Shown here: one piece after another, positions 51,171 to 59,775 of the stretch
Numbering within the stretch: the stretch's first letter is position 1
How the letters are laid out: each line of letters starts with the position of its first letter
From: Planctomycetota bacterium
Lineage (GTDB): Bacteria > Planctomycetota > J058 > JAJDCQ01
Direction of reading: 5' to 3'
Assembly: GCA_029260755.1 (NCBI GenBank)
Contig: JAJDCQ010000035.1
Location: forward strand, 35,116 to 99,115
DNA length: 64,000 nucleotides
Program-made: the position numbers and the translations under genes
The notes under the pieces: model-generated
Database searches by the model: none
Told to the model about the DNA's origin: nothing
What the model saw: only the letters and a program-made list of their open reading frames with translations

Positions 51171-52132
51171 GAGCCCGCCTCCCCGGTCGATGTCGCTTGC
51201 TCGCCGGTCGCGGACGGCGCCGCGGCGCCATCGCCCGGCGGCGCGTCGGTGTTCTCGTCCGCGGCGGCCATGTCCGCGGCCAGGGCGGCGTCCTCGTCGT
51301 ACGCCTCGGCGGCGAACGCGCTCTCCGCGGCGTGGAGCCCGAACCGGAACGCGGCCGTCCCGAGCGCCACCGGGATGACGCCGAGGACGGCGGTGACGCG
51401 CACGTGGACCGTGCTGTCGTAGAGCGGGCCGAGGCCGCTCAGGAACTGGTCGTCGTTGAGCTGGAAGTAGTAGAGCGAGGCCCAGACGAGGATGCCCGAG
51501 CCGATCGCGGCGATCGCCATCACGAGCGCGTCGACGATCCGGCGCGCGCCGGGCGGGAGGAACTTCGAGGCGAACTCGATCCGGATGTGGCGGCGCTCGC
51601 TGGCGGCCAGGCTCGCCCCGAGCATCCCGACGATGAGGACGAGGTGTCGAACGATCGGCTCGATCCACGCCGGCGACTGGGTCGGGAAGGGCGAGTCCTC
51701 GAGCCAGTCGACGACGCCGTCGGGCAGGTTGCCGATGTTTCGCAGGAGGACGTTCACCGCGTAGAGCCCGACCATCAGGAGCAGGCAGATCGCGACGGCG
51801 TAGCGCTCGAAGAGCGCGAACCCCGCGTTGAGCGACCGGATCGGGGCGAGGGCGCGCTCGCCGGGGGGGTCATCGGGCGTCGTCGGCTCGGCGAGGAGGT
51901 TCCGCGCGACGAGGAGGATCCCGGCGAGGGCGACGGTCACCGCGATGGCGCTCGTCATGCCGGGCGAGCGCCACGGCTGGTCGCCGCCCTCGAAGTTGCG
52001 GACCACCGAGGTCGCGATGTACAGAGCGAGGAGGCCGACGAACCCGACGGCCCCCGCCACCTTGTCCCCGATGCTCCGGGGGCGGTCGTCCGCTTCCGCG
52101 GGCAACGACCGACCCGAGCTGGTCACCGTCAC
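51167..52132 (-). CDS. dctQ: TRAP transporter small permease DctQ, enlarged
   Basis: 321 residues, against about 170-200 for the family. The four DctQ helices are in the middle (YAVAICLLLMVGLYAVNVLL, IVRHLVLIVGMLGASLAASE followed by RRHIRIE, then two more). Two additional helices precede them (VAGAVGFVGLLALYIA and IAVTVALAGILLVA) and an Ala/Asp-rich tail follows. The RRHI(R)IE motif after the second core helix is typical. Start is GTG at 52132. It forms the membrane complex with DctM. Confidence 0.9.
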   Translation of the reverse strand: MTVTSSGRSLPAEADDRPRSIGDKVAGAVGFVGLLALYIATSVVRNFEGGDQPWRSPGMTSAIAVTVALAGILLVARNLLAEPTTPDDPPGERALAPIRSLNAGFALFERYAVAICLLLMVGLYAVNVLLRNIGNLPDGVVDWLEDSPFPTQSPAWIEPIVRHLVLIVGMLGASLAASERRHIRIEFASKFLPPGARRIVDALVMAIAAIGSGILVWASLYYFQLNDDQFLSGLGPLYDSTVHVRVTAVLGVIPVALGTAAFRFGLHAAESAFAAEAYDEDAALAADMAAADENTDAPPGDGAAAPSATGEQATSTGEAGS

Positions 52133-52190
52133 CGGCGTCTCCTCCTCGCCGTCGCCTCCACCCGCGCCGGGCGGAGGCGGCGACGGTCGA

Positions 52191-53255
52191 CTACTCGCCG
52201 CCGTTCTTGGCCCGATACTCCGCGATCAGCTCCATCACGCGATCGTAGTTCTCCTGGGAGTAGAGCTTCCCGGCCAGCTCGCGGGCGACGTCCTGACCGA
52301 TCTTGCGGAGCTCGGCCTTGTCGGCGTCCGAGATCGGGACCGCCTCGACGCCCTCCTTCACGAGGGTCTCGCTCGCCTCGCCGTTCTTCTTCCGGATCGT
52401 CTTGCTGAGCCGCTCGGTGTGCTTCTTCGAGAGCTCGAGCACCGTCTTGCGATCCTCGGCCGAGATCTTCTCCCAGGTCGACTTCGTGACGAGGCCGGCG
52501 CCGGTGCCGTTGCCGATGTCGATGCCGAGCTTGTACTTCACCTGCGTCTGCCACTGGAGCGAGATCAGCCCGAGGGGCGAGTTGTAGACGGTGTCGATCA
52601 GGCCGGTCTGGAGCGAGGTCCGCACGTCGGGGAGCGCGAGCGGCGTCGGCTTCACCCCGGCCGCCGTGTAGGCGGCGTGGGCGAGGGGGTCGCCCTCCCA
52701 GACCCAGGTCTTGGTCCCGCGCATCTCCTCGAGGCTCTTGACCGGCTTGCGCGAGTACATGTGCACCCACCCGGTGTCGACCCATCCCAGGAAGATGAAG
52801 CCCTTCTCGTCGAGCGTCGAGACGAGGTCCGCCTGCATCGCCTTGCGGACGTGGTCGACCTCCTCGTAGGAGTCGTAGACGAACGGCAGCTCGAGGAGGC
52901 GCGCGTCGCCGGTGATCTCGCCGAGGCCGATCCCGGTGAAGCCGCCGCCCTGGAGCTGGCCGGCCTCCATCCGCTGGAGCACCTCGGACTCGTCGCCGCG
53001 GATCCCGCCGGCGTAGAACTTGAACTCGACCCGCCCGTCGGTCTTCTTCTTGATGTCCTTGTTGAGGCGCTCCATCGCCTTCATCCACGGCGTGCCGTCG
53101 GGGGCGAGGGTGGCGTACTTGATGGTCACGTCCGCGCCGCCGCCGCCGGCCATCGCGACGGCCGTCGGAATGGCGAGGGCGATGGCGGCCACGCCCGCGG
53201 CGAGGGCCGCGGCGGCGAGCGGCCGCGCGAGGGTCTTGCACGGGTCGATCTTCAT
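52191..53255 (-). CDS. dctP: TRAP transporter periplasmic substrate-binding protein DctP
   Basis: 354 residues from the ATG at 53255 with an AGGA-type site upstream. Signal peptide (PLAAAALAAGVAAIALAIPT) ending near AMA|GGG. The mature protein has the family blocks YATLAPDGTPWMKAMERLNK, GRVEFKFYAGG, LELPFVYDSYEEVDHVRKAM, GTKTWVWEGDPLAHAAYTAA and TGLIDTVYNSPLGL. The Arg usually binding a substrate carboxylate could be in the region of TKTWVWEG or the MYSRKPVKSL strand; I cannot name the ligand. 12 bp after tatT. Confidence 0.94.
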   Translation of the reverse strand: MKIDPCKTLARPLAAAALAAGVAAIALAIPTAVAMAGGGGADVTIKYATLAPDGTPWMKAMERLNKDIKKKTDGRVEFKFYAGGIRGDESEVLQRMEAGQLQGGGFTGIGLGEITGDARLLELPFVYDSYEEVDHVRKAMQADLVSTLDEKGFIFLGWVDTGWVHMYSRKPVKSLEEMRGTKTWVWEGDPLAHAAYTAAGVKPTPLALPDVRTSLQTGLIDTVYNSPLGLISLQWQTQVKYKLGIDIGNGTGAGLVTKSTWEKISAEDRKTVLELSKKHTERLSKTIRKKNGEASETLVKEGVEAVPISDADKAELRKIGQDVARELAGKLYSQENYDRVMELIAEYRAKNGGE

Positions 53256-53266
53256 GGTCTTCTTTC

Positions 53267-54193
53267 CTAGTCGTCGTCGGGGAGGGGCTCCTCGAAGAGA
53301 TCGTCGATCTCGTCGAGCAGATCCTCGGCCCGCACCTTCGCCATCTTGTTCGCGAGCGTCTCCTCGGGGAGGACGTCGTCGGGCGTGTCGATCACCTCCT
53401 CGAGGAGGCGCTCGAAGGTGTCGCGGTCCTGGTTGTTCACGCAGTAGGTCTGGGCGTAGAGGACCTTCGCGAGGAGGAACGGCTTGTCGCCGTTGATCCG
53501 GATGACGTTCTCGAACGCCTCCTTGCTCCGCTCCGGCTCCCCGCCGAGGAGCTTGGTCCGACCGCCGTAGTAGAACCCGAAGAAGAGGTCGGGCCCGCCA
53601 TAGAAGTAGGTCGGGTCGAGCTCGCGGACGCGTTCCATCAGCCGCTCCACCCGGGGCAGGTCGGCGAGCGCCTCGGGGTCGTCGCGGTTGAGGTTGATCC
53701 AAGCACCCCAGTTGAAGCCCACCCAGAACAGGGCCGGGACGTCGTCCTCGTCGGCCTCGGCGAGGGCGGCCTCGAGGGCCTCGCCGCCCTCGCTCGCGCG
53801 GCCGAAGAAGTCGTCGACGCGCCGGTTGGCGGCCGCGAAGGCGCGGCTGAGGCCCTTCTCGTAGAGGATGGCCGCCCACTCCTGGTCCTCGTTCTCGATG
53901 AACGCGAACGCGAACGCGCCGTGCATCTCGGCGGAGAGCATCAGCAGCTCTTCGTTCTCGGGGCTCGCCTGGAGGAAGCCGTCGAGGAGCGAGATCAGCG
54001 CCGGCCCGGCCTCGCGGGCGTGCTGGGTGCTCTTCTCGCTCCGGAAGGAGTAGGCCATCTCCTTGAGCGTCGGGGCCATGCGGTTCGCGATGAACTTCTG
54101 GAACGAGCAGCCCGACGACGTCGCGATGACGACGACCGCGACGCCGACGAGGCTCGCGAGCCGGGCGCGCACGAGGACCGGGGTGGGACGCAT
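53267..54193 (-). CDS. tatT: TRAP transporter TatT component lipoprotein
   Basis: 308 residues. Signal peptide with lipobox (ATSSGC), so an exported lipoprotein. The rest is helical (TPR-like): SFQKFIANRMAPTLKEMAYS, ALFWVGFNWGAWINLNRDDP, DPTYFYGGPDLFFGFYYGG, acidic C-terminus. It matches the TatT (T-component) family that accompanies DctP proteins in some TRAP systems and forms a trimer docking to DctP. It is the first gene of the operon; 11 bp separate it from dctP. A good promoter lies about 100 bp upstream. Confidence 0.92.
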   Translation of the reverse strand: MRPTPVLVRARLASLVGVAVVVIATSSGCSFQKFIANRMAPTLKEMAYSFRSEKSTQHAREAGPALISLLDGFLQASPENEELLMLSAEMHGAFAFAFIENEDQEWAAILYEKGLSRAFAAANRRVDDFFGRASEGGEALEAALAEADEDDVPALFWVGFNWGAWINLNRDDPEALADLPRVERLMERVRELDPTYFYGGPDLFFGFYYGGRTKLLGGEPERSKEAFENVIRINGDKPFLLAKVLYAQTYCVNNQDRDTFERLLEEVIDTPDDVLPEETLANKMAKVRAEDLLDEIDDLFEEPLPDDD

Positions 54194-54289
54194 CCGTCGC
54201 CTCCTTCGTCCCGTCCCTCGCGCGCGGTCACCGTGAACCGAAGGCTTTGCAGGGGACAGGGATGGGGCCTTTCGGCCGGAGAGCGCGCC

Positions 54290-54318
54290 ATGGTAGTCGC
54301 GGCCCGGTTGGGGGTCAA
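54290..54318 (-). promoter_or_regulatory. Sigma70-type promoter of the tatT-dctPQM operon
   Basis: On the minus strand TTGACC (54313-54318), a 17-bp spacer and TACCAT (54290-54295). The leader to the ATG at 54193 would be about 90 nt. The stretch from 54319 to the repeat at 54442 shows nothing else. Confidence 0.6.
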
Positions 54319-54441
54319 GACGGGCCCCGAGGGAGGGGGACGAGCGCGGGGGGCCGAGGATTCACGGGCTGAGGACACGGCCAGAGTGGCCGCCCCGAAT
54401 GGATGACGATCCACAGATTCCGCTCCGACCGGTAAACCCGA

Positions 54442-54764
54442 TAGGGGCTATCAAGCTGGCTCAGGTGACCGCGGCCCCACCGGCTTCGCCTTCGGCGAAG
54501 AGGATGAAACCACGGAGACACGGAGGGCACGGAGGACTCACGGAGAAAGACGCGACCAGCTCAGCCCGGGTTGGCTGGCTTCGCCTCCGCCGAGGGGATG
54601 AAACCACGGAGGCACCGAGGCACGGAGGAGCCTCGGAGGGGGTCCGGGTCTTCGACCGCTCGGCGCGTCCTCCGTGAATTCTCCGTGTTCTCTGTGCCTC
54701 CGTGGTGACATCCTGCTCGCCGAAGGCGAGCCCATCGGCACCTGTACGAGCTTGATAGCCCCTA
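54442..54764. repeat. Inverted-repeat element, family A, copy 2 (composite)
   Basis: Ends are inverted copies sharing the 16-bp core TAGGGGCTATCAAGCT (54442-54457 and complement 54749-54764), followed inward by a CTCGCC-TTC-GGCGAG-type hairpin and the CCACGGAGGCACGGAG block. A third, internal unit with the same order lies near 54570-54640, so this copy is composite. The last base of the outer end is 6 bp from the stop of the large TPR gene at 54771. Confidence 0.85.
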
Positions 54765-54770
54765 ACCCGA

Positions 54771-57700
54771 TCAGATCTCGCCCGGCCGCCCCTGCCCCCG
54801 AAGCTGCTCCGACCGAGCCCGATCCTCCTCGGCGCCGGCCTCGCCGGTCGCCGCGCGGGCGCGGGCCCGGAGCTCGTAGAAGAGGGCCTGGACCTCGAAG
54901 CGTCCCTCGTCGGGCTCGAGGTCGATCCGGTCGATCGCGCTCGACGCGTCGGCGAGCAGGTTCTTCACGGTGAGCCACTCGACCTTGTCGTCGTCGTCGC
55001 CGTGGATGTGCATGTAGACGACGGCGTCGCCGAGCGAGCCGAGCTCGGCGGCGAGCCTCGCGAGCTCGCGGACGTGGCGGTCGGCGCGGCTCGGGTCGCC
55101 CTTGCGGGCGTACGCCCGGATCCGGACGAGGAGGAGGGCCTCGTTCGTCGAGAGGCGTCGCATCGCGATCTTCGTCGCCTCGAGCGCCCCGTCGGCGTCG
55201 CCCGCCTCGTCGGCGACGAGGCATCGCCGCAGGTTGGCCTCGGTGTTGTCGGGGTCGATCTCGAGCGCGAGGCGGTAGGCGTCCGCCGCCTCGGCGAGCT
55301 TGCCGATCCGCTCGAGGAAGCGCCCCTGCGCCAGGCGCGGCTCGACGCTCGATGGCGCGGCCAGGGCGGCCTTGACGAGCGCCTCCTGCGCGTCGGCCGG
55401 CTTGCCGCGCTCGGCGAGGGCGCGACCGAGGGCGAGCCAGGCGATCGCGAGCGACGGCTCCGCGTCGAGCGCCTCGCGCAGGTCGCTCACCCCGTCCTCC
55501 CACAGCCCGATCGAGACGCGCACCCGTCCGCGCTCGGCCAGGACGAGCGGCTCGCGCCCGGCGCGCTCGATGACGGCGTTGTAGCGTCCGTCGGCGTCGG
55601 TGCCGCGATCGTCGAACGCGAGCACCCGCGCCTCTCGGAGGAGCGCCGCCGGCGCGCCCGGGAGGGAGCTCGCCGCCCGGCGGGCGCGGTCGCGCGCGAC
55701 CGAGAGCTCGCCGCGGGTGAGCGCCGCGTCGGCCGCCAGGAGGAGCGCCTCGAAGCTCTCGCGATCGATCTCGAGGGCCGCCTTCGCGTCGGCGGAGGCC
55801 TCCTGGCTGCGACCGGCGACGAGCGCCGCGGCGCCCCGCTCGACGTGCACGCGGACGCGGTCGATCGGCGCTCGCTCGAGCGAGAGGGCCCGACCGTAGG
55901 CGCCGAGCGCCTCGTTCACCGACGAGCGACCGGGGGCGTCGAGCGATGCGGGGTCGACGCGGAGACGGAGCTCGCCCGGCCGCGTCGGGACGATCCCGAG
56001 GGCGGCGAGGCGGAGCCGCGCCGCGGTCGCGAGCGCCTCGCCGTCGGTCGGGTCCGCCTCGGCGGCGCCGTTCGCCGCGTCGCGGGCTTCGGAGAGACGC
56101 TCGACGCCGAGCCCCTCGAGGGCGAGCGCCTTCAGGATCAGCCGGGCGCTCGCCTCGCCGAGGTCGACCGGGGTGCCGATCGTCGCCGAGACGCTCGGTA
56201 CGCGCAGCATCGCCGGCAGCTCGCCCGAGACGAGCCCGGCGAACGGACGCGACCGCGAGACGTCGTCGAGGGCGCGCTGCAGGCGCTCGGTCCGGACGCC
56301 CGCGCCCGTCGCGAGCGGCTCGCGCGGCTCGGGCGGGTGAGCGAGCTCCTCCCCGGGCGCGGCGCGTGGGATCGGTCCGCGGGCGACCGGGTGGACGCTC
56401 CGGATCGCGGCCTGCGCGTGGAGCTCCGCGATCCCGTCCGACGGCGACGCCTCGCCCGGTGGGAGGGCCGCGACGGCGGCCTCGAGGTCGGCCAGGGCGG
56501 CCTCGGGCTGGTCGGCGAGAAGACGCGCCCGCGCCCGGACGAGGAGCGCGGCGACGCCGTCGGGGCCCGTCGTGTCGACGCCCTCGAGGTCCGAGAGCGC
56601 TCGCTGGGGGAGGTTCTTCTCGATGGCGACCCAGGCGAGGAGCGCGGCGGCGATCGGGCGGCCGGCGTCGCTGTCGCGGGCGGCCTTCGCGAGCTTCACG
56701 ACGCGCGGCGCGGCCGAGACGCCGAGCGAGGCGACGGCGGCATCCTCGAGCAGCTCGGCGGGACGGGTCACGCTCGGGTCGTCGGCGAGCTCGACCGCCC
56801 GATCGAGCGCGGCGGTCGCCTCGAGGTAGCGCGCGTTCGCCAGGTGGGCTCGGCCGATCAGCGCGTGGGCCTCCCAGCTCGTCTCGTCGGCGGCGAGGGC
56901 GAGGGTGGCGTCCGCGATGGCGAACGCCGTGTCGCGCTGGGCGAGCGCGATCCGACCGCGCCAGACGCGCGCCTCGACGTCGGTCGGAGCGAGCGCGACG
57001 AGGGCGTCGAGGCTCGCCCGCGCCTGGGAGAGCTGGCCCTCGGACTCCGCCGCGCGCGCGCGCGCGGCGAGCTGCGCGCGCTCGGCCTCGATCGAGCCGC
57101 GGTACTGGGCGTAGCCGAAGAACGCGATCGCCGAGATCACCGCGATGGCGACGGCCGGGTGGCGCAGAGCGCCGCCGAGCCGCGCGAGCACGCCGGGAGG
57201 GGCGGGCGGGGCGGCCCGCTCGCCGGTGATGGCGAGCCGCCGGGCGGAGACGGTCGCGACGAACCCCGAGGCCGACGACGTCTTGGGCGGCTCCGGCTCG
57301 ATCTCGACCGAGGGGACATCCACGCCGAGGAACTCGGTCACGTTGTCCCAGCTCGTGAGCTCGAGGATGAAGCGCCCGGAGCCCTCGATCACCCGGCCGG
57401 AGAGGGGGTCCTTGAGCTCCTCGGGCTCCTTCTTCTCCTCGGCCGGCGTCTCGACGTCGGACTCCGCCGCCTCGTCATCGGGGGCCGGCTTGAACTCGCC
57501 GCTCTTGAGGATCTCCTCGCCGGACTTGAGGAGCGCCTCGAACTCGCGGTCGGCCTCCTCGTCCTCGATGAGCTCGCCGTCATCCTCCACCTCGGGCGCG
57601 GCGATCATCTCGCCGCTCGTCGCGGATCCGTCGGTGAGGGCGTCGGAGGCCGAGCCGTCGTCGGAGATCTCGGTCGAGATCGCGTCGTCGTCGGAGACCT

Positions 57701-59627
57701 CCGTCGAGAGCGCGTCCGGGCCGGCGAGGCGCTGCCTCAGGTCGAACGTGGACGGCGCCGATGTGCCGGCGAAGTCGTCCGATCCGGTGCCGTCGTCGGA
57801 GTCCTCGGTGAGGCCGCGGAGGGCGGGGTGGGCGTGGGACGAGGACGCCCCGCCGTCCGAGCTCGCGGCCCACGCCGAGGGCTCGTCCTCATCGGACTCG
57901 GTCAGGCCGCGAAGCGCGCCGGGGGCGCCCGATCCGTCCGAGGCTGCCCGGTCGTCGGGCTCGGCGTCGGGCTCGGCTTCCTCGGCCTCCGGGGCGCCCT
58001 CATCCTCCCACTCGCCGTCCTCTTCCCACTCGCCCTCGCCTTCTTCGCCTTCCTCCCACTCGCCCTCTTCCCATTCGCCCTCTTCGCCTTCACCGTCCTC
58101 CCACTCGCCCTCCTCCCACTCGCCTTCCTCGTCGGTCTCGGCGTCCGCGTCCCAGGCGGCCTCGTCGACGCCGTCGTCGCTCTCGGGCACGAGCCCGACG
58201 TCGGTGCGCCCCTCGGGCGCCCCGGCGTCAACGTCGGAGTCGAGGTCGGTGTCGGGCGTGTCGGCGGACGCGGCGCCTCGCCGCGCCGTCGTGGCCGCGT
58301 CGTCGCTCGCGGGCGGGTCGATCTCGTCGCTCGGGGTGCGCGGCGGCGCCGCCTTCGGGAAGGGGATCGGCTCGGGATCGGAGCGGCGGCGGGCCTCGGC
58401 GCGACCGCGGAGAGCCTCGCGCTCGTCGTCGGAGAACGCCTCGAACGCGCGGGTCGGCCGGTGGCGAGGATCTCCGGTGACGGCCCCGTCCGGCTCGTCC
58501 GCCGCATCGTCGGACGGATGCGCGGGCAGCTCCGTCGTCGGCGCGTCGCCGCGTGCGAGCTTCGTCCAGGAGTCCTCCGGCGGCGGCGGGAGCTCGACGG
58601 TCCCCGTGCCGTCGCCGATGTCGGGGTCCGGCGACCGCTGGCCCGGCGGCGCGGCGGCCGGCGGCGGCGCCTCGGCGGCCGGCGGCGGCGGAGCGGCGGC
58701 CCGCTGGTCGGGCCAGGGCAGCAGCGGCGCGTCCGCCTTCGTCTTCCGCTTCTTCCGACGGGTCGGCTGCTTCGCGATCGACTGGATCTCGTCGGGGGAG
58801 AGGCCGAGGAGGCCCGTCGAGGCGTCGGCCTCGGGCGAGGTCGTCCTGCGGCGGCGCGTCGGGCGGGTCCGCCGGGACTTCGTCTTCCGCTTCGGCCGCT
58901 TCGGCATCGTGGGCGGCGGAGGCGGTGGAGCCGGGGCCGAGGCCGAGGCCGCGTCGAGCGCCCGTGAGGTCTTGGCGTTCGGGTCGATCCGCTCGGCGTC
59001 GATCGCGGGGTCGCCGCTCTCGTCCCATCGGAACCGCTCGGGGAGCGACAGCCGATGCGACTTGTAGGCCGGGACGTCCGCAGGCGGCTCGGAGGGTCGC
59101 GCCTCGTCGTCGCGGAGCGAGCGCGGCGGGCTCTGCGGCCAGGCCGACGGGTCGTAGTCACCCGACTCGCTGACGGGGCGCGGCTTTCGGAGCGCCGCCG
59201 ACGCGGCGGCCGAGCCCTCCGGCCAGGGCGCGAGCTTCGGGTCGAGCTCCTTGTTCGGCGCGGGCTGCTGGCCCGGCAACCGGGTGCTCGGGAACGAGGG
59301 CGAGGGGCCCTCGTGGCTCATCTCGAGCGGCGTCCGGCAGCGGGGGCAGGCGGGGAGGCCGGCGCCCTCCGCATCGGCGGCCGGCATGGCGAACCGGCCC
59401 TTGCAGCTCTTGCAGACGAGGGCCTCGCCGCGGGCGCGCCCGACGATCTCCCGGAGATCGCGAACCGAGAGCCAGCCGCGCTCGACGAGGATCTTGGCGA
59501 GGCTGGTGTCCTTACCGGACTGGCGCTTCTCCTGGAGAGAGCGCAACGCCTCGGCCACCGCGATCTTCGGCGCCTTGCGGTATCGGACGACCCAACGAGC
59601 TAGGACGAGATCGCGCGCTTCTGCCAT
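54771..59627 (-). CDS. Giant TPR membrane protein with MshEN-like domain, zinc ribbon and acidic EGEWEE repeats
   Basis: 1618 residues from the ATG at 59627. A further ATG at 59651 lies inside the -10 of a strong promoter and is excluded. N-terminal helical domain (LVLARWVVRYRKAPKIAVAE, AKILVERGWLSVRDLREIVG), zinc ribbon (CKSCKGRF and CPRC, about 70-97), long acidic Pro/Ala-rich linker that includes tandem EGEWEE-type repeats (about 496-541), one membrane helix (about 821-841) and about 770 residues of TPR-like helices (GIAELHAQAAIRS, AWLALGRALAERGKPADAQ, AYRLALEIDPDNTEANLRRC). Same order as the 1271-residue protein. Divergent from the kinase gene at 59776 and separated from it by 148 bp. Function unknown. 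Confidence 0.92.
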   Translation of the reverse strand: MAEARDLVLARWVVRYRKAPKIAVAEALRSLQEKRQSGKDTSLAKILVERGWLSVRDLREIVGRARGEALVCKSCKGRFAMPAADAEGAGLPACPRCRTPLEMSHEGPSPSFPSTRLPGQQPAPNKELDPKLAPWPEGSAAASAALRKPRPVSESGDYDPSAWPQSPPRSLRDDEARPSEPPADVPAYKSHRLSLPERFRWDESGDPAIDAERIDPNAKTSRALDAASASAPAPPPPPPTMPKRPKRKTKSRRTRPTRRRRTTSPEADASTGLLGLSPDEIQSIAKQPTRRKKRKTKADAPLLPWPDQRAAAPPPPAAEAPPPAAAPPGQRSPDPDIGDGTGTVELPPPPEDSWTKLARGDAPTTELPAHPSDDAADEPDGAVTGDPRHRPTRAFEAFSDDEREALRGRAEARRRSDPEPIPFPKAAPPRTPSDEIDPPASDDAATTARRGAASADTPDTDLDSDVDAGAPEGRTDVGLVPESDDGVDEAAWDADAETDEEGEWEEGEWEDGEGEEGEWEEGEWEEGEEGEGEWEEDGEWEDEGAPEAEEAEPDAEPDDRAASDGSGAPGALRGLTESDEDEPSAWAASSDGGASSSHAHPALRGLTEDSDDGTGSDDFAGTSAPSTFDLRQRLAGPDALSTEVSDDDAISTEISDDGSASDALTDGSATSGEMIAAPEVEDDGELIEDEEADREFEALLKSGEEILKSGEFKPAPDDEAAESDVETPAEEKKEPEELKDPLSGRVIEGSGRFILELTSWDNVTEFLGVDVPSVEIEPEPPKTSSASGFVATVSARRLAITGERAAPPAPPGVLARLGGALRHPAVAIAVISAIAFFGYAQYRGSIEAERAQLAARARAAESEGQLSQARASLDALVALAPTDVEARVWRGRIALAQRDTAFAIADATLALAADETSWEAHALIGRAHLANARYLEATAALDRAVELADDPSVTRPAELLEDAAVASLGVSAAPRVVKLAKAARDSDAGRPIAAALLAWVAIEKNLPQRALSDLEGVDTTGPDGVAALLVRARARLLADQPEAALADLEAAVAALPPGEASPSDGIAELHAQAAIRSVHPVARGPIPRAAPGEELAHPPEPREPLATGAGVRTERLQRALDDVSRSRPFAGLVSGELPAMLRVPSVSATIGTPVDLGEASARLILKALALEGLGVERLSEARDAANGAAEADPTDGEALATAARLRLAALGIVPTRPGELRLRVDPASLDAPGRSSVNEALGAYGRALSLERAPIDRVRVHVERGAAALVAGRSQEASADAKAALEIDRESFEALLLAADAALTRGELSVARDRARRAASSLPGAPAALLREARVLAFDDRGTDADGRYNAVIERAGREPLVLAERGRVRVSIGLWEDGVSDLREALDAEPSLAIAWLALGRALAERGKPADAQEALVKAALAAPSSVEPRLAQGRFLERIGKLAEAADAYRLALEIDPDNTEANLRRCLVADEAGDADGALEATKIAMRRLSTNEALLLVRIRAYARKGDPSRADRHVRELARLAAELGSLGDAVVYMHIHGDDDDKVEWLTVKNLLADASSAIDRIDLEPDEGRFEVQALFYELRARARAATGEAGAEEDRARSEQLRGQGRPGEI
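58004..58136 (-). repeat. Coding tandem repeat, (G/E)EWEEG acidic units
   Basis: About nine imperfect copies of a five- to seven-residue Glu/Gly/Trp unit (EGEWEE, EGEWED, EEGEWEE). They lie in the linker of the giant TPR protein and are in frame. The regular Trp every 5-10 residues in a strongly acidic run is unusual. Confidence 0.8.
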
Positions 59628-59646
59628 AAACCCAAATACCGACTGG

Positions 59647-59675
59647 AACATAGCCCTGCATCGGGCGGGTGTCAA
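59647..59675 (-). promoter_or_regulatory. Strong sigma70-type promoter of the giant TPR protein
   Basis: On the minus strand a perfect TTGACA (59670-59675), 17-bp spacer and TATGTT (59647-59652). The ATG at 59627 is 19 bp beyond the -10, so the leader would be about 12 nt with no Shine-Dalgarno site. It decides the start codon, because the alternative ATG at 59651 is part of the -10. Confidence 0.8.
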
Positions 59676-59740
59676 CGCGGGTCGCCGTCCCGTCCCGCGT
59701 CGGGGTGCCTCCCGGAGCATCATTGGAATGAACGAGCCGT

Positions 59741-59770
59741 TTGAGGCGCGGGCCCGCGGCGCGCTACGGT
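59741..59770 (+). promoter_or_regulatory. Candidate leaderless promoter of the kinase-TPR gene
   Basis: TTGAGG (59741-59746), 18-bp spacer and TACGGT (59765-59770), five bases before the ATG at 59776. Weak -10; if used the mRNA would start at or near the ATG. Confidence 0.35.
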
Positions 59771-59775
59771 TGAGC

